Below are positions 34,099-41,308 of a DNA stretch of 64,000 nucleotides, piece by piece. Both the position numbers and the translations under genes were made by a program. The DNA lies in NCBI RefSeq assembly GCF_021412625.1, contig NZ_JAKCFI010000016.1, positions 62,001-126,000 on the forward strand, given 5' to 3'. This stretch comes from Myxococcus stipitatus. GTDB taxonomy: Bacteria; Myxococcota; Myxococcia; Myxococcales; Myxococcaceae. Under the pieces are notes generated by a model. That model saw only the letters and a list, made by a program, of their open reading frames with translations, was not told the origin of the DNA and searched no databases. How positions within the stretch are numbered: position 1 is the stretch's first letter; each line of letters opens with the position of its first letter.

Positions 34099-35190
34099 AT
34101 GGTGGCCAACCGCAGGCACCTCCGGGCCAACCTCCGCTACCTGCGCGCGCTGGTGCGGCGCTTCCGCACCACGCTGGTGCTGGCGGCGCTGCTCTTCCTG
34201 GGGGGCCCGCTGCTCTACCACTGGCGCTACCGGGCGCCGGACGGGGACGCGCTGTCCTTCGGCGAGGCGCTGCACCACGTCTACTTCCTGCTCTACGGCC
34301 AGCCTTCGCTGCCCTACGTGCACGACTGGCTCATCGAGTTGGCCAACGTGGTCATCCCCCCGGTGGGCATCGCCCTGGTGGCCGACGGCGTCGTGCGCTT
34401 CGCCTACCTGTTCTTCGCCCGGCACAAGAACGACAAGGAGTGGATCGAAGTGGTCACCGAGACGATGAAGGGCCACGTCGTGGTGTGCGGGGCGGGGCGC
34501 GTGGGCTATCGCGTGGTGGCGCAGCTGCGGGAGATGGGCAAGGACATCGTCGTCGTGGAGAAGCGCGAGGACGCCGCCTTCGTCTCCGCGCTGCGCGACG
34601 AGAACGTCCCGCTGCTCATCGACGACACGCGCAGCCCGCTGTGCCTGCCGCGCACCAACGTGAAGGACGCCTCCGCCATCGTCTGCGCCACGGACGACGA
34701 CCTGGCCAACCTCAACATCGCCCTGGACGCGCGCAAGCTCAACCCCACCATCCGCGTCGTCATCCGCCTGTTCGACGAGGACCTGAGCGGCAAGGTGCGG
34801 GACACCTTCAAGGCGGAGGCCCTCTCGAGCTCGTCGCTGGCGGCGCCCGCCATGGCGCTGGCGGCGATGGACCCGCGCATCGTCCACTCGTTCCACCTGG
34901 GCAAGCACCTGATGGTGGTGTCCCTCTTCGAGGCGCGCGAGGGGCTGCCGGGGGTGACCATCTCCGACGTGAGGGATCGCTTCGGCGGGCTGGCGCTGGC
35001 GCTCACGCGCGGCGCCGACGAGCAGCTCCACCCGGTGGGCGAGGAGGTCATCCGCGCGGGCGACGTGCTGACCATCCAGTCGTCGTACCCGGACTACTGC
35101 CGGCTGCGCGCCTTCGCCGGCGAGTCGGAGCCGCCCATCTGGTCCCATCAGGACCCGCCGCCCCTGCCCGGTCAGCGCAGGGTCGGCTGA
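34099..35190 (+). CDS. RCK (TrkA-N/TrkA-C) membrane protein, potassium-channel-like without a recognisable selectivity filter
   Basis: 363 residues. Two membrane segments (about 24-42, TTLVLAALLFLGGPLLYHW; about 78-104, NVVIPPVGIALVADGVVRFAYLFF) frame a pore-loop region that reads HHVYFLLYGQPSLPYVHDW, lacking the TVGYGD-type filter. The cytoplasmic part has an RCK-N Rossmann domain starting GHVVVCGAGRVGYRVVAQLREMGKDIVVVEK and an RCK-C domain (about 250-345). It is either a divergent K+ channel or a nucleotide-sensing membrane regulator. It sits 12 bp after tatC, so it is probably in the same operon. Convergent with metX. Confidence 0.82.
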   Translation: MVANRRHLRANLRYLRALVRRFRTTLVLAALLFLGGPLLYHWRYRAPDGDALSFGEALHHVYFLLYGQPSLPYVHDWLIELANVVIPPVGIALVADGVVRFAYLFFARHKNDKEWIEVVTETMKGHVVVCGAGRVGYRVVAQLREMGKDIVVVEKREDAAFVSALRDENVPLLIDDTRSPLCLPRTNVKDASAIVCATDDDLANLNIALDARKLNPTIRVVIRLFDEDLSGKVRDTFKAEALSSSSLAAPAMALAAMDPRIVHSFHLGKHLMVVSLFEAREGLPGVTISDVRDRFGGLALALTRGADEQLHPVGEEVIRAGDVLTIQSSYPDYCRLRAFAGESEPPIWSHQDPPPLPGQRRVG

Positions 35191-35203
35191 GGCCCCGCCG
35201 TCG

Positions 35204-36520
35204 TCACGCCGTCCGGGAGGTGGCGGCGGCGCGAGCCGTGGGCGTGGCGAGCGCGGGTGGGGCGGGCTCCAGCCCCGAGGGGAGCGCGAGCGCCCGCGTG
35301 AGCAGCGCGGCCAGGGGCTCCCACTCCACGAGGAAGCCGTCGTGGCCGTAGCGGCTGGACAGCTCCGCGTGCTCGGCGTGGCGGCCGAGCGCGCGCAGGC
35401 GCCGGGCCAGGGCCTCCATGTGCGAGGGGAAGAAGAGCTGGTCGCGGTCGATGCCCACGCACAGGGCGCTGGCGCGCAGGCGCTCCAGTCCCCCGTGGGG
35501 GCCCCGGGACAGGTCGTGGTGGTCCATGGCGCCCAACTGCGCGAGGTAGGCGCGGGCGTCGAAGCGGGCCTCCAGCTTGCGGCCCTGGTGCTCCAGGTAG
35601 CTCTGCACGGGGTGGAGCGCGCGCGAGGACCACTCGGCGGGGCGGGGCTGGTTCGCGTCGAGTCCCGGCTCCGCGCGGTAGGTGAGCATGGCGAGCTGTC
35701 GCGCCAGCGCCAGGCCCCGCGTGGGGGCGTGGGGGTAGCCCGGGTCGAGGAGCAGCGCCTGACGGGCGACGTGGTTGAGGCCCACGACCCAGGACGAGGC
35801 GGCCTCCGCGGTGGCGATGGGGGCCATGCGCGCGAAGCGCTCCGGCGCGAGCGCCGCGAGGCACAGGACGATCATCCCGCCCAGCGAGCCTCCGGTGACG
35901 AGCGCGACCTCGTCCACGCCTAGCGCGTCCAGCGCCTGGAGGATGGCGCGCGCCTGGTCCCACGGCGTGACGGTGGCCGGCAGGTGTCGCTCGTCCTGAC
36001 GCAGGTCCCCCTTCGCCAGGGTGGGCGCGGGGCCGAAGCGCGCGTCGTCGAGCCTGCACGGGAAGCCCTCGTCGGCGGGGCCCGTCGAGCCGTAGCAGGA
36101 GCCCAGGTTGTTGAAGCACAGCAGGCGCGCGCGCGTGGGGTCCAGCGCGCGCCCCGGTCCGATGACGGGCTCCCACCACCCGCCGGGGCCTCCGGCGCGC
36201 ATGTCGCCGGTGAGCGCGTGGACGACGAGCACCGTGGGGACGCGCGAGGAGGGCCGGGCCGGGCCGCGTGGACGCGCCTGCTCGGCGGCCTGTCGCTGCT
36301 CGTCGCGGGTCCGGCGGACGACCTGGTAGGCGGCGGCCTGGGCCTCCGTGTCCGACAGGACGCGGGCGCGCGCGTGCAGCCAGGGCAGGTCCTCGTCGGG
36401 GCCCCACCACCAGCCTCGCGCGAGGTGGGGCGACAGGCGGGCGCCCGCCTCCAGGGACAGTTCCGGCAGGGACACATCGAAGAGGCGCGGCGAGGTGACG
36501 CGGGTGGGGGCGGAGGCCAT
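35204..36520 (-). CDS. metX: Homoserine O-acetyltransferase-like protein (MetX family)
   Basis: 438 residues, alpha/beta hydrolase fold. The nucleophile elbow is VTGGSLGGMIVLCLAAL with Ser212. Family motifs include VVHALTGDMRAGG, WWEPVIGPGRALD, CFNNLGSCYGSTGPADEGFP, the LDPGYPHAPTRGLALARQLAMLTYR cap, CVGIDRDQLFFPSHMEALA (acid) and SRYGHDGFLVEWEPL (catalytic His). It acetylates (or succinylates) homoserine in methionine synthesis. The N-terminus is longer than usual with an Arg/Ala-rich insert near 70-95. GGAG lies 7 nt before the ATG at 36520. A 300-nt leader with a Met-rich ORF and competing hairpins precedes it, implying attenuation by methionyl-tRNA supply. Confidence 0.9.
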   Translation of the reverse strand: MASAPTRVTSPRLFDVSLPELSLEAGARLSPHLARGWWWGPDEDLPWLHARARVLSDTEAQAAAYQVVRRTRDEQRQAAEQARPRGPARPSSRVPTVLVVHALTGDMRAGGPGGWWEPVIGPGRALDPTRARLLCFNNLGSCYGSTGPADEGFPCRLDDARFGPAPTLAKGDLRQDERHLPATVTPWDQARAILQALDALGVDEVALVTGGSLGGMIVLCLAALAPERFARMAPIATAEAASSWVVGLNHVARQALLLDPGYPHAPTRGLALARQLAMLTYRAEPGLDANQPRPAEWSSRALHPVQSYLEHQGRKLEARFDARAYLAQLGAMDHHDLSRGPHGGLERLRASALCVGIDRDQLFFPSHMEALARRLRALGRHAEHAELSSRYGHDGFLVEWEPLAALLTRALALPSGLEPAPPALATPTARAAATSRTA

Positions 36521-36682
36521 GGGCTGACTCCAGGCAAGACGGGGCCGACGCGGGCGCGCGGGAGTGCGCCCGGGTGGAAGGGGTGGGTGGGGAGGCGTGG
36601 CTCGGACGAGGCTTGGGGGGCGGGCTTCGCTGCGCTCCAGTCAGGGGTGGGCGAGGAAGCGGCGGAGGCCCTGGAACGACGA

Positions 36683-36712
36683 AGCCCACCGACCCTCGCG
36701 GGGTGGTGGGCT
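36683..36712 (-). terminator. Attenuator terminator hairpin upstream of metX
   Basis: On the transcript (minus strand) AGCCCACCACCCC pairs with GGGTCGGTGGGCT around a 4-base loop, 12 of 13 positions paired counting one G-U. It is followed by TCGTCGTT, a weak U-rich tail. It lies 35 nt after the leader ORF stop and 163 nt before metX. Confidence 0.7.
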
Positions 36713-36776
36713 CCGGGATTCGCCAGGGTCGGCAGGACGACGGTCGTCAGCCAACGCTGGCGGGCGGGAGCCCACC
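36705..36776 (-). promoter_or_regulatory. Antiterminator pairing of the metX attenuator
   Basis: Transcript segment GGUGGGCUCC (36776-36767, inside the leader ORF after its Met codons) is perfectly complementary over 10 bases to GGAGCCCACC (36714-36705). The latter contains the 5' arm of the terminator hairpin. The two structures are mutually exclusive because the first segment repeats the GGUGGGCU of the terminator's 3' arm. Confidence 0.65.
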
Positions 36777-36818
36777 GGGCATCGACATTCGACGCATCAT
36801 GGCGAGGAAGGACGTCAT
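36747..36818 (-). CDS. Methionine-rich leader peptide of the metX attenuator
   Basis: A 23-codon ORF, peptide beginning MTSFLAMMRRMSMPG and ending PPASVG: Met at positions 1, 7, 8, 11 and 13, that is five of the first thirteen residues. It starts 9 nt after a -10 hexamer with no ribosome site, so it is likely leaderless. Its 3' half encodes the antiterminator segment. By analogy with trp, his and leu leaders, ribosome stalling at Met7/Met8 when charged tRNA-Met is scarce would free the antiterminator and allow transcription into metX. The peptide itself probably has no other function. Identification is by reading both strands; no homolog search was possible. Confidence 0.65.
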   Translation of the reverse strand: MTSFLAMMRRMSMPGGLPPASVG

Positions 36819-36827
36819 CGGCTGCTA

Positions 36828-36856
36828 CGGATAGACGCTCGTCCCGCGCGAGTCAA
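36828..36856 (-). promoter_or_regulatory. Promoter of the metX leader
   Basis: Minus strand TTGACT (36856-36851), a 17-bp spacer, and TATCCG (36833-36828), 9 nt before the leader ORF ATG. Spacing is ideal for a housekeeping sigma factor. Confidence 0.6.
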
Positions 36857-36949
36857 GCCGGGCAGCCCGGGCGCGGCGCGGTGTGAGGGTTTCGTGACAC
36901 GGTGAGCGCGGCGCGGCGCGCGCATCCCGGGGGCGTCGTGAAATCCCTC

Positions 36950-37606
36950 TCACGGGGGCGGCACCATGGCGTTGGGGGCGTAGGGGGCCAGGGGGCCGAT
37001 GTGGCCTGGGAGCGCCTTCACGCGTGCGAGCCAGGCATTGATGGAGGGGAAGGGCTCGAGCGGGATTCCCGCGTCCGGCGCGACGTGGACGTAGGCCTGG
37101 AGGCCGATGTCCGCGACGGTGGGCCGCTCACCCACGAGGAAGGTGTGGTCCTGGAGGTGGCGCTCCAGCGTGGTGAGGGCGCGGCGGCCGGATTCGACGC
37201 GCAGCGCGAGCGCCTCCGGGTGGAAGCGCGCGCGCCCGGTCAGCTTCCAGAAACGCGCGGTGCCCACGTTGGGCTCCACGGTGTTCTGCTCGAAGAAGAG
37301 CCACTGGTACACCTGGGCGCGCTCGAAGGCGTCCGTGGGGAGCAGCGGCGTGCCCTCCGCGAGGTAGAGCAGGATGGCGTTGGACTCCGCGAGGAAGCGA
37401 CCGGCTTCGGGCTCCAGCACGGGGATGCGCCCATCGGGGTTCTTGTGGCGCAGGAAGTCCTCGGTGTGGCTCTCGCCCGCGAAGATGTCCACGGGCACGA
37501 GCGTGTACGGCTTGCCCAACCAGGAGAGCAGGAGCCGGACCTTGTAGCCGTTGGCGGACGGCGCATGGTCATACAAGCGGGGGAACGTCGTGGAGGTGTG
37601 CGTCAT
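36950..37606 (-). CDS. Glutathione S-transferase family protein
   Basis: 218 residues. N-terminal thioredoxin-like domain (LYDHAPSANGYKVRLLLSWLGKPYTLVPVDIFAGE, then NPDGRIPVLEPEAGRFLAESNAILLYLAEG with the cis-Pro and the Glu-Ser glutathione contacts) and an all-helical C-terminal domain (TLERHLQDHTFLVGERPTVADIGLQAYVHVA with the N-capping box). SAN in the first loop suggests a Ser-type catalytic residue. Conjugation or stress role; substrate unknown. Monocistronic. Confidence 0.92.
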   Translation of the reverse strand: MTHTSTTFPRLYDHAPSANGYKVRLLLSWLGKPYTLVPVDIFAGESHTEDFLRHKNPDGRIPVLEPEAGRFLAESNAILLYLAEGTPLLPTDAFERAQVYQWLFFEQNTVEPNVGTARFWKLTGRARFHPEALALRVESGRRALTTLERHLQDHTFLVGERPTVADIGLQAYVHVAPDAGIPLEPFPSINAWLARVKALPGHIGPLAPYAPNAMVPPP

Positions 37607-37689
37607 CCGCGCAGGATAGGGAGATGACGTGGACGCGCGCGACCCGTTCCTTGCGGTGGATGGGCCGCGTTACCAACTCCGGGTGGCGG

Positions 37690-37878
37690 TCAGGCTTCCT
37701 CGTCAGGGAGATGCGTCCGGAGAAGCTCGTCATCAGGACCGAGCGGGCGCCAGCCGATGGGCGGGGGATTGGCGAGCAACGCATCTCCGACCCGCCGGGC
37801 ACGCTCCTTGTGGGTATCTGGGGTGTAGGCGATCCAACGTCCAAGTGGAGTTGCGTCGGTTTCGTTGAGTCCGTTCAA
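37690..37878 (-). CDS. Small hypothetical protein (62 residues, TTG start)
   Basis: Reads from TTG 37878 just after a TAG stop: GRWIAYTPDTHKERARRVGD, then NPPPIGWRPLGPDDELL and an acidic end HLPDEEA. The composition is protein-like rather than antisense-like, with a balanced mix of charged and aromatic residues, but third-position GC is lower than in neighbours and there is no ribosome site. It may be a truncated or horizontally acquired gene. I do not recognise the family. Confidence 0.35.
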   Translation of the reverse strand: MNGLNETDATPLGRWIAYTPDTHKERARRVGDALLANPPPIGWRPLGPDDELLRTHLPDEEA

Positions 37879-37899
37879 CTATGGGAGAAGGACGCAACG

Positions 37900-38094
37900 A
37901 TGCCGGAACCGAAGCCCTCTTATCCCATGGAGTTCCGTGCGCGAGCGCCACGTGTCGCGCGCGGGCGTCTGTCATTGAGCCGACGCGTCGTGGGCGCGAC
38001 GCATCGTGATGATGCGCTGCTCGATGACCCGGTGCGAGGCGGCCTGCCATCCTTCCTTCGCGCGGATGGTCCGCGCCTGACGAAGGAGGACCTG
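37900..38094 (+). pseudogene. Possible remnant of an IS3-type transposase OrfA 5' end
   Basis: An ATG at 37900, with AGAAGGA 7 nt upstream, opens MPEPKPSYPMEFRARAPRVAR. The YPxEFRARAxxxAR pattern is how many IS3-family OrfA proteins begin. After about 22 residues the resemblance stops and the frame becomes low-quality Arg/Asp-rich sequence, with no HTH or DDE parts. No inverted repeats were seen. Best read as mobile-element debris; weak call. Confidence 0.3.
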
Positions 38095-38282
38095 ATGAGG
38101 CGTTCGTGCGGCCGGGTGTCGCACTGGTATTGGGACTCGGAGTCGGTTTCGTGGCGGGGGCGCACCCGGTCATCTCCGAGCCGGGGCCCGTGGGCATCTG
38201 CACCCGGAACTCGGACTGTGACGGACCCTGTGGCGGCAAGGGCCAGGGGTTCTGTTCCGGGGGAATCTGCGCCTGCCTGTAG
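38095..38282 (+). pseudogene. Secreted Cys-rich peptide gene, apparently frameshifted near its start
   Basis: AAGGAGG 5 nt before ATG 38095 is an ideal start, but that frame (MRRSCGRVS...) is junk. In another frame, open from 38028 and usable from GTG 38106, runs a signal-peptide-like RPGVALVLGLGVGFVAGAHP and then ICTRNSDCDGPCGGKGQGFC and SGGICACL, six Cys in about 28 residues, ending at TAG 38282. One extra T at 38103-38104 would join them as MRRFVRPGVALVLGL, a good signal peptide. So either a 1-base deletion or sequencing error, or a real start at GTG 38106 giving 58 residues. A clean terminator follows. Function unknown; a disulfide-rich secreted mini-protein. Confidence 0.6.
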
Positions 38283-38297
38283 CCCGTGAGGCGCCGG

Positions 38298-38333
38298 CGC
38301 CTCGTCCCACGCGGACGAGGCGTCGCGTTTGGC
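38298..38333 (+). terminator. Intrinsic terminator after the Cys-rich peptide gene
   Basis: CGCCTCGTC and GACGAGGCG, perfect 9-bp arms with a 7-base loop, then TCGCGTTT. It overlaps a 16-bp perfect palindrome at 38288-38303. Position 16 bp after the stop supports a functional transcription unit upstream. Confidence 0.7.
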
Positions 38334-38407
38334 GCAAGAACCGGGTTGAAGGCCGGGACGCCGGGGGCCAATACCAGGGGCAGACGCAAACCGCGGAGCA
38401 CCCGGCC

Positions 38408-39274
38408 ATGGCGACCAGCGACTACGCCCGTATCGAGCAGGCCATCCACTACCTCGACGCCCATGCGCGCGAGCAGCCGTCCCTGGAGGACGCGGCGGCG
38501 CACGTGGGCCTGAGCCCCTTCCACTTCCAGCGCCTCTTCACTCGCTGGGCGGGCATCAGCCCCAAGCGCTTCCTCCAGGTCCACACGCTCAGCTCGGCGC
38601 GCCGGCTGCTGGCCGAGCGGCGCAGCGTGCTCGACACGTCCTACGCGGTGGGCCTGTCCGGGGGCGGACGCCTGCACGAGCTGTTCGTCACGCTCACGGC
38701 GATGACGCCCGGGGAGTTCAAGCTGGGAGGCGCGGGCCTCACCATTTCCCACGGCGTGCATCCCTCGCCCTTCGGTGACGTGCTCGTCGCGGTGTGCGAG
38801 CGGGGCATCTGTGGCCTGCACTTCCTCGCCACGGAGTCGACGCGGGACGCCCTGGAGTCCCTGCGCGCCGAGTGGCCCCGGGCCACCTTCGTGGAGTCCG
38901 CGAAGGCCACCGCGCCCTGGGCGGCGCGCATCTTCCCGGACGCTCGACCCGAGCGGCCCGAGCCCCTGTCCGTCCTCGTGAAGGGCACGCCCTTCCAGGT
39001 GCAGGTGTGGCAGGCCCTGCTGCGCATCGCCCCGGGCGAGGTGGCGACATACGAGGACATCGCGAAGGCCATCGGCAAACCGAAGGCCGTCCGCGCGGTG
39101 GGGTCGGCGGTGGGTGACAATCCCGTCGCGCTGCTCATCCCCTGCCACCGCGTGCTGCGCAAGACGGGCGTCTTCGGCGACTACCGCTGGGGGCCCGAGC
39201 GCAAGAAGGTGATGCTCGCCTGGGAGTCGTTGCGCCACGGCGCGGGCGCCGAGCCGGTGGAAGCGCGCATGTGA
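38408..39274 (+). CDS. Ada-like protein: AraC-type HTH fused to O6-methylguanine-DNA methyltransferase
   Basis: 288 residues. Residues about 5-105 are an AraC HTH (HAREQPSLEDAAAHVGLSPFHFQRLFTRWAGISPKRFLQVHTLSSARRLL). Residues about 110-280 are the methyltransferase with the suicide cysteine C246 in LIPCHRVLRKTG, GTPFQVQVWQALLRIAPGEVATYEDIA and the arginine-finger region GKPKAVRAVGSAVGDNP. The N-terminal zinc phosphotriester-methyl domain of E. coli Ada is absent, so self-activation through that Cys is not possible; this is the shorter Ada form. It repairs O6-alkylguanine and may regulate genes. CGGAG lies about 10 nt before the ATG. Its last codons are part of a tandemly repeated DNA segment. 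Confidence 0.93.
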   Translation: MATSDYARIEQAIHYLDAHAREQPSLEDAAAHVGLSPFHFQRLFTRWAGISPKRFLQVHTLSSARRLLAERRSVLDTSYAVGLSGGGRLHELFVTLTAMTPGEFKLGGAGLTISHGVHPSPFGDVLVAVCERGICGLHFLATESTRDALESLRAEWPRATFVESAKATAPWAARIFPDARPERPEPLSVLVKGTPFQVQVWQALLRIAPGEVATYEDIAKAIGKPKAVRAVGSAVGDNPVALLIPCHRVLRKTGVFGDYRWGPERKKVMLAWESLRHGAGAEPVEARM

Positions 39275-39412
39275 TGAGCCCGCGTCTAGGCGTCGGCGCG
39301 CCACGGCGAGGGGGCCGAGCCGGTGGAAGCCCGCGCGTGTGACGAACTCGCGTCTGGGCGTCGTCGCGCAACGGCGAGGGCTCCGGGCTGGTGGAAGCTC
39401 GCGTGGGCGTGG
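39232..39412 (+). repeat. Degenerate tandem repeat (66-68 bp, three copies) from the end of the Ada-like gene
   Basis: Copies start at 39232, 39298 and 39366. Shared pieces are GCGC(C/A)ACGGCG, GAGCCGGTGGAAGC (GGGCTGGTGGAAGC in copy 3), and GCGTCTAGGCGTCG / GCGTCTGGGCGTCG. Copy 1 encodes the last 14 residues and stop of the Ada-like protein; copies 2 and 3 are noncoding. This looks like slippage duplication followed by drift. Confidence 0.7.
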
Positions 39413-39691
39413 TGGCGCGCGCCCTCCCTGGATGTATCGGCCCGGTGGCTGCCCCGGTTCCTGATATCCGGTGACATCGGTATGGCGATGGCATCACGGA
39501 GCGTGACGGGGCGGCTGCGCTCGCGCGTCCCGTGAAGGCCGGCGTGGGGCGGGCGCGTGCTCGGGCTGTAGCGGTTCTCGCCACAGGCGCGAGGCGTGTT
39601 GTAGCCCGGGATGTGACAGGGGGGCGGACTCGGGGCCTGTGTCTCGGGCGCGATGGCCCTGGCACACGTGGTGCTTTGGAGCCCCGGCACT
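39413..39691. other. Noncoding stretch before the FG-GAP protein gene
   Basis: About 280 bp with no convincing ORF, RNA gene or clear promoter. It contains several short reiterations of CTCGGG/GGGCG character only. Confidence 0.4.
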
Positions 39692-39712
39692 CCCCGCGCA
39701 CGTCGCGCGGGG
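39692..39712 (+). promoter_or_regulatory. Hairpin in the 5' leader of the FG-GAP protein gene
   Basis: CCCCGCGC and GCGCGGGG, perfect 8-bp arms with a 5-base loop, 19 nt before the start codon. Could influence translation or mRNA stability. Confidence 0.4.
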
Positions 39713-39731
39713 CATCTCCTCGAGGCTCTTC

Positions 39732-41192
39732 ATGACCAGGTCTGGCCCTCCGTTGTCGCGGCTCTCCCCGCTCCTGCTCGCGCTGGCGTTGTCTCTCCCG
39801 GGTGTCTCGCTGGCCGCGACGGTGTCGTTCTGCGCTGGGACGATGGCGGGCTCCGGCCAGAGCTTCGTGAACTACAGCGGCTCGTATTCGGGGACGCTCG
39901 CCGCCGGCAACTACAAGATGACGCTGTCTCAGTCCGGGCCGTTCACCATCCAGAACCTCCAGGCCAGCTGGAACAACGTCGCCGCCGGCGGCTTCCAGTT
40001 CATCTCCGGGTCGTCGAACGTGACCCTCAGCGGCATCCTGCCCCCGGGGCTCACGCCGGGACAGACGGTCACCGTCACGTTCACCATCCAGAACATCCTG
40101 GGGCAGACCGTGGACACGAGCACGACCACGGTCTCCGTCAGCGGTCAGAGCCCCGGCTGGACGAAGCTGTGGTCCTCGACGAACCAGTCGGGCGTCGCCG
40201 GCTACGCGAAGCACTACATCGGTGACTTCGATGGTGACGGCGCCGAGGACATCCTCGCTGTCGACACGAATGGCTGGATGACCATGTTCCACTACCGCAA
40301 CAACACCTGGGAGTGGGGCTGGAGCAACTACGGCTCGACCAGCGCGGGCGGCGGCATCTACGACTACCGCAACAACCTGGTCATCGGCGACTTCGATGGG
40401 GACGGCAAGGACGAGGCGCTGGGCGTCTCCTCCTGGGTGACGATGTTCCACTTCGACAACGGCACGTGGAACTGGGGCTACAGCAACTACGGCAACACCT
40501 CCGACCAGGTCTACGCCCACTCCACCGGCGGCGGGTACCTCGTCCCCGGCAACTTCGACCCGTCGACCAGCAAGGACGAGCTGGTCGCCGTGAACCCGAA
40601 CGGGTGGATCACCATGTTCCGCCTCAACGCGGGTGGCTCGGGCTGGGACTGGCTCTGGAGCACCAACGGCAGCACGTCGCACGCGCTGTACGCTTACCGC
40701 GGCAACCTGCGCAACGGCGGCGACACCAACGGCGACGGCCAGGACGAGCTGCTCGGGCTGAGCGGCTGGGCGACGAACTTCCGCTACGTGAGCGGGGACT
40801 TCGCGTGGAGCTGGAGCACCTACGGCGCGAGCAACATCGCCGGGGTGGGCTACCCGCAGGCCTCCGGTGACGCGCTGCTGGTGGGCAACCTCGACCACGT
40901 GGATGGCAAGGACGAGTGGTTCTTCATCCAGAACGGCGCGTCCGCCGGCTGGGCCATCACGACGGACTGGAACGGCAGCCAGTTCACCTGGAACTGGTCG
41001 AACCAGAACTACAGCCCCGCGGCGCCCGCCATCGGCGACTGGCCGCTCGCGAACAATGGCGGTGGCAACGCCAGCTACCAGCTGGTGCGCGCCGTCGCGG
41101 GGCAGCCCAAGTACCTGCTGACGCGCCGCACGGTCTGCTCGACCCGCGACATGCGCATGTACAAGGTGTCCAGCACCACGGCCAACTACTGA
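39732..41192 (+). CDS. Secreted FG-GAP/VCBS repeat protein
   Basis: 486 residues with a clear signal peptide (LSPLLLALALSLPGVSLAA, cleavage after SLA). A beta domain (30-145, TQ/ST-rich, TVTVTFTIQNILGQTVDTST) is followed by about five propeller-blade repeats of the form HYIGDFDGDGAEDILAVDTNGWMTMFHY, VIGDFDGDGKDEALGVSSWVTMFHF, LVPGNFDPSTSKDELVAVNPNGWITMF, GGDTNGDGQDELLGL, with DxDGDG calcium loops. Two cysteines near the C-terminus may form a disulfide. It is probably an extracellular or surface beta-propeller. CGAGG lies upstream of ATG 39732. Binding partner unknown. Confidence 0.87.
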   Translation: MTRSGPPLSRLSPLLLALALSLPGVSLAATVSFCAGTMAGSGQSFVNYSGSYSGTLAAGNYKMTLSQSGPFTIQNLQASWNNVAAGGFQFISGSSNVTLSGILPPGLTPGQTVTVTFTIQNILGQTVDTSTTTVSVSGQSPGWTKLWSSTNQSGVAGYAKHYIGDFDGDGAEDILAVDTNGWMTMFHYRNNTWEWGWSNYGSTSAGGGIYDYRNNLVIGDFDGDGKDEALGVSSWVTMFHFDNGTWNWGYSNYGNTSDQVYAHSTGGGYLVPGNFDPSTSKDELVAVNPNGWITMFRLNAGGSGWDWLWSTNGSTSHALYAYRGNLRNGGDTNGDGQDELLGLSGWATNFRYVSGDFAWSWSTYGASNIAGVGYPQASGDALLVGNLDHVDGKDEWFFIQNGASAGWAITTDWNGSQFTWNWSNQNYSPAAPAIGDWPLANNGGGNASYQLVRAVAGQPKYLLTRRTVCSTRDMRMYKVSSTTANY

Positions 41193-41273
41193 GCCAGCGA
41201 AGGGAGGACGGGCCGCTTCCAGGCTCCGGCCTCCCATTCTCGCGGGAGGACGGCGCGGAGGCGGGCGCGACGT

Positions 41274-41279
41274 TATGCT
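41274..41279 (+). promoter_or_regulatory. -10 element upstream of the AraC-family gene
   Basis: TATGCT, 29 nt before ATG 41309. Gives a short leader rather than a leaderless message. No good -35 seen. Confidence 0.35.
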
Positions 41280-41308
41280 GGACCCGCGTCCGTGTCCTGG
41301 TGCTCTCC

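Noticed and set aside
36520..36900. SAM riboswitch upstream of metX
   Set aside because: I could not find the conserved core of SAM-I, SAM-II or SAM/SAH classes; the Met-rich ORF and exclusive hairpins explain the leader better. A covariance-model search would decide.
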